Below, piece by piece: positions 59,501 through 64,000 of a stretch of DNA of 64,000 bases. The notes beneath the pieces are model-generated. The model was not told the DNA's origin and ran no database searches. It saw nothing but the letters and a program-made list of their open reading frames with translations. The stretch's first letter is position 1. Every line of letters begins with the position of its first letter. The translations under genes were made by a program, and so were the position numbers. Source of the DNA: Azorinus chamasolen (taxonomy: Eukaryota; Mollusca; Bivalvia; Cardiida; Solecurtidae); contig OY755242.1 of NCBI GenBank assembly GCA_963576725.1, positions 5,436,240 to 5,500,239 of the forward strand. The letters are read 5' to 3'.

Positions 59501-60790
59501 AGGTGTTTGCAATTTTTTGATCCAATTTAATTCAGATATAAATCTAGCTTTCGATTTAAAGCTACTAGTCGCCTCCTTATCGTATGTTATATGCTCAACA
59601 ATTTGTACTAAAACATCTTTAAAAGAATGGCCAGATTTCCGAAAGTGTTGGTATAAAAAATTGTTTAGTTTACGATTTCGACACTGATATGCATGCTCAC
59701 GAAATCGAGTTTTCAAAGCACGTCCTGTTTGTCCTACGTACTGTATACCGCAACTAGGCGCGTTTCAAGTTAAAACATAAATAACGTTAGTAGTAGTACA
59801 ATCAACGTCTGAGTTTATCTTGACATTAAATGTTCTACCATTAACTGTAGATTTTATAGTGGAATTACAAGAAATGTTACTACAACATATGCACCTCTTA
59901 GCAAAGCACTTTTGGATAATTGGATACACTCTGTGTCGTCTGCATAAGGACCGTTTACGAATAGAAGAAACATTTTGGATAACAGATTTTAAAGGTGAAA
60001 GTACAACTCTTGGTCCATTGAAAAAACATTTATTAATAGAAAGAGATGGTATGTGAAAAGATGAAGCCGACTGAAGATTAAGTTGTTTTAAACGAACAAA
60101 AGGTTGAAGGGAAGAGAAATTAGAAATATTTCTGGGTACTTGTACAGACGACACAGATTGCATATTTAAAGCTTTTAGTTCTATTCGAGGTATTTTAACT
60201 TTATTCATATTGGAAAGTGATAGAGGGGCACCTGTATTGTGTTCAACAACACGTCAATTACATAAGTGTAGCTACCAAGTGCATCAAATTGTTGGTGAAC
60301 ACAACACCTACCACGAGGTGCATGACATACTTATGATGATGTAAGAGGCGAATGAGAGTTGTGTATGTTACTTGCATATCCTGCAAGAGAATGATAACAA
60401 CATCGATTACGTGTACGGGGAGACTTTTTACGGCCACCACACGGCACAAGCAACACTGTTGTGATAATAAAAGTACAAAAATGAGTCATGCAGGAAATAC
60501 CACATACAGAACAAACACTCGCCCGAACAGCAACACAAGGAAACAGCAAATGTACATGGGTAGAAAAAACAACAAGAGACGCACAAAGACAAAACAAACA
60601 TTCAATAGGAGGAAGATGGAAGTACCGCCTTGGAACGGTCAGTGACAAAAGTCACAATCATCAAGAGACGCACAAAGACAAAACAAACATACAATAGGGG
60701 AGATGGAAGTACCGCCTTTGAACGGTCAGTGACAAAAGTCACTGGGGGGGGTTAAACCGGAACTTGGGCGCCCAACCTCACACTTATTCC
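56514..60790 (-). mobile_element. Near-complete Naiad retroelement with pseudo-LTR-like terminal repeats
   Basis: On the minus strand the element runs from a 5' leader (60473-60209) through the ORF to a 3' region (57016-56514). The last part of the 3' region (56514-56695) is repeated almost identically just upstream of the leader at 60474-60655. A further partial, diverged copy follows at 60656-60790. A diverged third copy of the extreme 3' end lies at 56417-56510. Such head-to-tail repeats are the pseudo-LTRs typical of Penelope-like elements. The 3' end is well defined because the truncated copy at 6079-7047 stops at the same base. Confidence 0.82.
57017..60208 (-). CDS. Naiad-type Penelope-like element polyprotein: N-terminal GIY-YIG endonuclease plus reverse transcriptase, read as a selenoprotein
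   Basis: One reading frame runs 1063 codons from ATG (60208) to TAG (57019-57017). Its only interruptions are three TGA codons, at residues 148 (59767-59765), 436 (58903-58901) and 574 (58489-58487). Domains in order: a Cys-rich segment (C101, C106, C108, C109, C114, C137); a GIY-YIG nuclease (VIYVL at 142-146, QYVGQTGR at 156-163, R168, E226); a linker in which the second TGA is the first position of a CxC-type motif; then the RT with YDFSTLYT (711-718), GIPMGTNCAP (795-804) and YLDD (840-843). Endonuclease before RT is the permuted order of Naiad and Chlamys elements; Penelope itself has it C-terminal. Each TGA sits where relatives appear to carry Cys, so selenocysteine is the best reading. 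The product would nick target DNA and reverse-transcribe element RNA. No other frameshift or stop is seen, so the copy may be recent. I found no SECIS element by eye. Confidence 0.88.
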
Positions 60791-60879
60791 ATCTCAACCC
60801 AAGTTTGATTCATCATTTCTACATCGGCTAATAAATTGTTGTATAAAGTAGATAATATTACGTTCTGTGTTGAAACTAG

Positions 60880-62720
60880 CTTCAACCAGTATTTAATAAT
60901 TCTAACGATGTATATACATGTACAAGGGATATCGACCCCATGTACAAGGGATATCGACCCATTTCACCATATATATTGTATGTCGATGTACACCTCTTCA
61001 CGTGTAATAACCTCTTAAAAAATTCTAGGTGTACTCGTTCTATTTGTTTAGATTTAGAATGGCCCCATACTTCACAGCTATAATTCAAACTAGAGCTAAC
61101 AAATGCATCAAATAACTGATATGTAACACTATATTTCAGGTTCAAACCGTTAATATTGGCCATGAGTGAATTCAATGATCTCAGCCCTTTGTCAAATATA
61201 AACTCTTGATTTAAAACAAAACTCCCAGTGTAGCTCAAAACCGTCCCAAGATAGTTAAAGTCACTTACTGTTTCTAAACTCTCACCCCGTATGACCAATG
61301 TTCATTTTCATTTAAACGACCCCTTTTACTAAACACCATTACTAATTTTCGAGCAGTTTACTGCTAATCCCCAAATTTCACAGTATTCATTTAATATATC
61401 TCATTTATATTGCAAGTCATGTGACGAGCTACCAAAGACAGCAATGTTATCGAAAAAAATTTAAAATTGCAAGCATAATATCATCTATACTTATTCCTAT
61501 AAGATCTGGATCTGGAAGATTTAACTCTAAATCCTCAAGAAAAAGGGCAAACATTATGGACGAGATTATCTCCCCTTACATGAGTCCAGTATAATTATCA
61601 TATATCTCAGAATAAGTATTTCCCTTTCTAATACATGTCTTGACTTTGTCGTACATATCATTTAAAACACGTACAATTTTACTGTTAAGACCCAGCTTAT
61701 ATAACTTGAACCACAAATAATTCTAATAATAATCGTATTAATCAATCAACACCAGAAGCTGCACAGATATACATACAATGAAAATAATGATTACAACCCA
61801 TTTTCCGACAGGATACATTTGTTCAGTTAAATATGATTGCTATCCAAATACTACAAAATTATTAAAAAGGAGCCTCCTTTTTATAACAGGGATTTTGTAC
61901 GGAAATCAGCGGACGTCTTCGGCCAAGTTCTGATTCCAGCTGATGACGAAGGCTTTTCCGTTGGTTTTTGTAGCAATCCATTTTTTATTTTTTCGACAAA
62001 AACAACCATTTACTGGCCGTGCTGTTTAGCATTAGATAAGTGTTAAGGTACATGGTACATAGATTCCAATTCTGAAGTCAGTTCGAAACGCAAAAATTGC
62101 CGAAATTTGAGCAGCATACATCTTTAAATCGACGAAAGCGCAGTACAAACGTTTATTAGACGTTCAATGGCGTGAAGACTAAACACCGCGTCTACAGTTG
62201 ACCGACCCGATCTAAACCCGAACTGTAGGACATCAACCCCTGCCGCTTTATCTGACTTGCGTTTTTTAACAGCTGCTAGCATTTCTTTAACAGTAATATC
62301 ACAATTAACTTGAATTGAGTCCATCAAAATTGCAATTAGGATTATATCACAATCATGGTTAGAGCAAAACAACCCTGCGTCCTCATTTACAGTTTGTGTA
62401 GAAGAGCCCATCCTTGTTTAAAATAGTTAAAATAAACTCGTCTACGCTTATTTCGTTAGTAGCATATGGCTTCTTCCGGAAGAGCGGCCAAAACTCCTTC
62501 GGCTCAGAATGGCGTAAACATTCATGTTATTAAAATTATTACGCTTACAAGAAATTAATTTCTTGTATGCTATTTTGCTTTCGCATACATGTAATACTAT
62601 TCTATTTTCATGCGATGGCTTACTGTTGTAACTGTGTAAAGCACGGAGGTACACTTTTCTACCGTGTCAGCATTCAGCATCAAACCATTCACTTTTTTTT
62701 AAATCGTCGTCTTTAAAGCG
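60880..62720 (-). pseudogene. Decayed non-LTR retrotransposon (LINE) RT
   Basis: Minus-strand order is correct for a LINE: SEWFDAEC (near 62670), KKLISCKRNNF (near 62560), VKEMLAAVKKRKSDKAAGVD fused by deletion to FGFRSGRSTVDAVFSLH (62300-62160), LWFKLYKLGLNSK and GEIISSIMFALFLEDLE (61720-61530), DNIAVFGSS and CEIWGLAVNC (61450-61350). It ends with FNYLGTVLSYTGSF and YSCEVWGHSKSKQIERVH (61260-61030). The YLG..L block and VWG motif are the post-RT thumb of RTE/CR1-type LINEs. Several stops and frameshifts and an unrelated ~400 bp (61740-62120) show it is dead. Confidence 0.78.
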
Positions 62721-62999
62721 TACATGTTTTGAAATGTTTTTATCATACCTTTTAGGGAATGACTGTGCAGTGCTGAATGCAAGATAGCTGATTGAAGGCG
62801 TTCCTGCAGGGGTTGTTTTTGGCATTAAGCAGTCACCTATTTTGAAAGTGTAACTTACTGTTAAATATATGTCCGGCTTAGAGAGGGTGTATGTTAATGT
62901 AAGAAAGTGCAATAACCTTAAAAACTTCATACACTATGACAATACTGGCTATTCCTAAAGTAAGGTGACACAATAATAACTTGTCTCAGTTTAAATCTG

Positions 63000-64000
63000 T
63001 CATACAACAAGAGGGCCATGAGGCCCTGAAGCGCTCACCTGAGATACACCAAGGACGGGGCCATCATTTGTACAACCTTGGTAGAGAACCACAAGGCAAA
63101 GCAATATGCCATTAATTAAAGGTCTAAGCCTTATGGCTTCAGAGAAAAATAATATATTTTTCCCATGAAAAACTGATAAGCAAGGGCCAAGTTTCGCCCA
63201 GAGGTCATGGTCGTAAGTTGAACAATCTTTGTAGAGGACCATGCTACATGCCAAATATCAAAGGTCTAGGCTTTACAGTTTCAGCGAAGAAGAATGTTAA
63301 AGATTTTCCTATGAAAAACTGATAAGCCCTTGGGCGGGGCCATTTTTGGCCCGGGGTCATAATTTGAACAATCTTTATAGAGGACCATAAGATCATGCTA
63401 CATGCCAAATATCAAAGGTCTATGCCTTACAGTTTCAGAGAAGAAGAATGTTAAAGATTTTCCTATGAAAAACTGATAAGCCCTTGGGCGGGGTCATTTT
63501 TGGCCCGGGGGTCATAATTTGAACAATCGTTGTAGAGGACCATTAGATCATGCTACATGCCAAATATCAAAGGTCTAGGCCTTACAGTTTCAGAGAAGAA
63601 GATTTTTAAAGATTTTCCTATGAAAAACTGATAAGCCCTTGGGCGGGCCATTTTTTGGCCCGGGGGTCATAATTTGAACAATCTTTGTAGAGGACCATAA
63701 GATCATGCTACATGCCAATTATCAAAGGTCTAGGCCTTACAGTTTCAGAGAAGAAGAATGTTAAATATTTTCCAATGAAAAACTGATAAGCCCTTGGGCG
63801 GGGCCATTTTTGGCCCAGGGGTCATAATTTGAACAATCTTTGTAGAGGACCATTAGATCATGGTACATGCCAAATATCAAAGGTCTAGGAGTTACAGTTT
63901 CAGAGAAGAAGATTTTTAAAGATTTTCCAATGAAAAACTGATAAGCCCTGGGGCGGGGCCATTTTTGGCCCGGGGGTTATAATTTGAACAATCTTTGTAG
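63000..64000. repeat. Tandem array of ~155 bp units, runs off the window
   Basis: GATAAGCCCTTGGGCGGGGC recurs near 63322, 63475, 63630, 63786 and 63941, with CATGCCAAATATCAAAGGTC and TTGAACAATCTTTGTAGAGG in each unit. A more diverged unit comes first, headed by ACAAGAGGGCCATGAGGCCC at 63005. Bivalve mobile elements with ~160 bp tandem cores (pearl/BIV160 type) are known. Membership here is only a guess. Confidence 0.85.

Noticed and set aside
61837..62046. Possible exon (VFGQVLIPADDEGFSVGF) after an AG acceptor at 61811
   Set aside because: The frame is not open back to the acceptor and no neighbouring exon in phase was found; it sits inside a decayed LINE.

Overview
The window is animal nuclear DNA that fits a marine bivalve, most likely a clam. 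It is AT-rich and dense with short transposons. It holds one long spliced gene with GT-AG introns, and reverse transcriptases of the Naiad group of Penelope-like elements. Naiads that encode selenoproteins have been described in clams and spiders (established knowledge, recalled). No bacterial operons, rRNA, tRNA or CRISPR arrays are visible.

Layout. 232-8577 and 9549-15628 are two copies, about 2 percent diverged, of one segment. Each carries a decayed Naiad fragment (minus strand), a TATA promoter and an intact intronless 142-residue PH-like ORF (4869-5297 and 14182-14610). The copies differ by several clean transposon insertions and one 2.3 kb indel. 15.9-22.6 kb holds a third PH-type promoter without its ORF and many miniature elements.

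22,678-51,509 is a single plus-strand gene. I joined eight exons by reading frame and intron phase. They encode a secreted-type protein with a helical N-terminal stalk, one complete MAM domain spread over four exons, and a C-terminal C-type lectin domain with a QPD galactose-type motif. Its introns are packed with MITEs (pogo-like TA elements and piggyBac-like TTAA elements), a 2.9 kb hAT element with transposase remains, LINE remnants and minisatellites. One 72 bp minisatellite was built from the end of exon 6 together with its splice donor. The signal-peptide exon was not found.

51.5-56.4 kb is MITE-rich spacer. 56,514-60,790 (minus) is a near-complete Naiad. One frame of 1063 codons is interrupted only by three TGA codons, each at a position where a Cys is expected, and it ends in TAG. 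This is best read as an intact retroelement selenoprotein. 60.8-62.9 kb is a decayed non-LTR retrotransposon. 63.0-64.0 kb is a tandem array of about 155 bp units that runs off the window.
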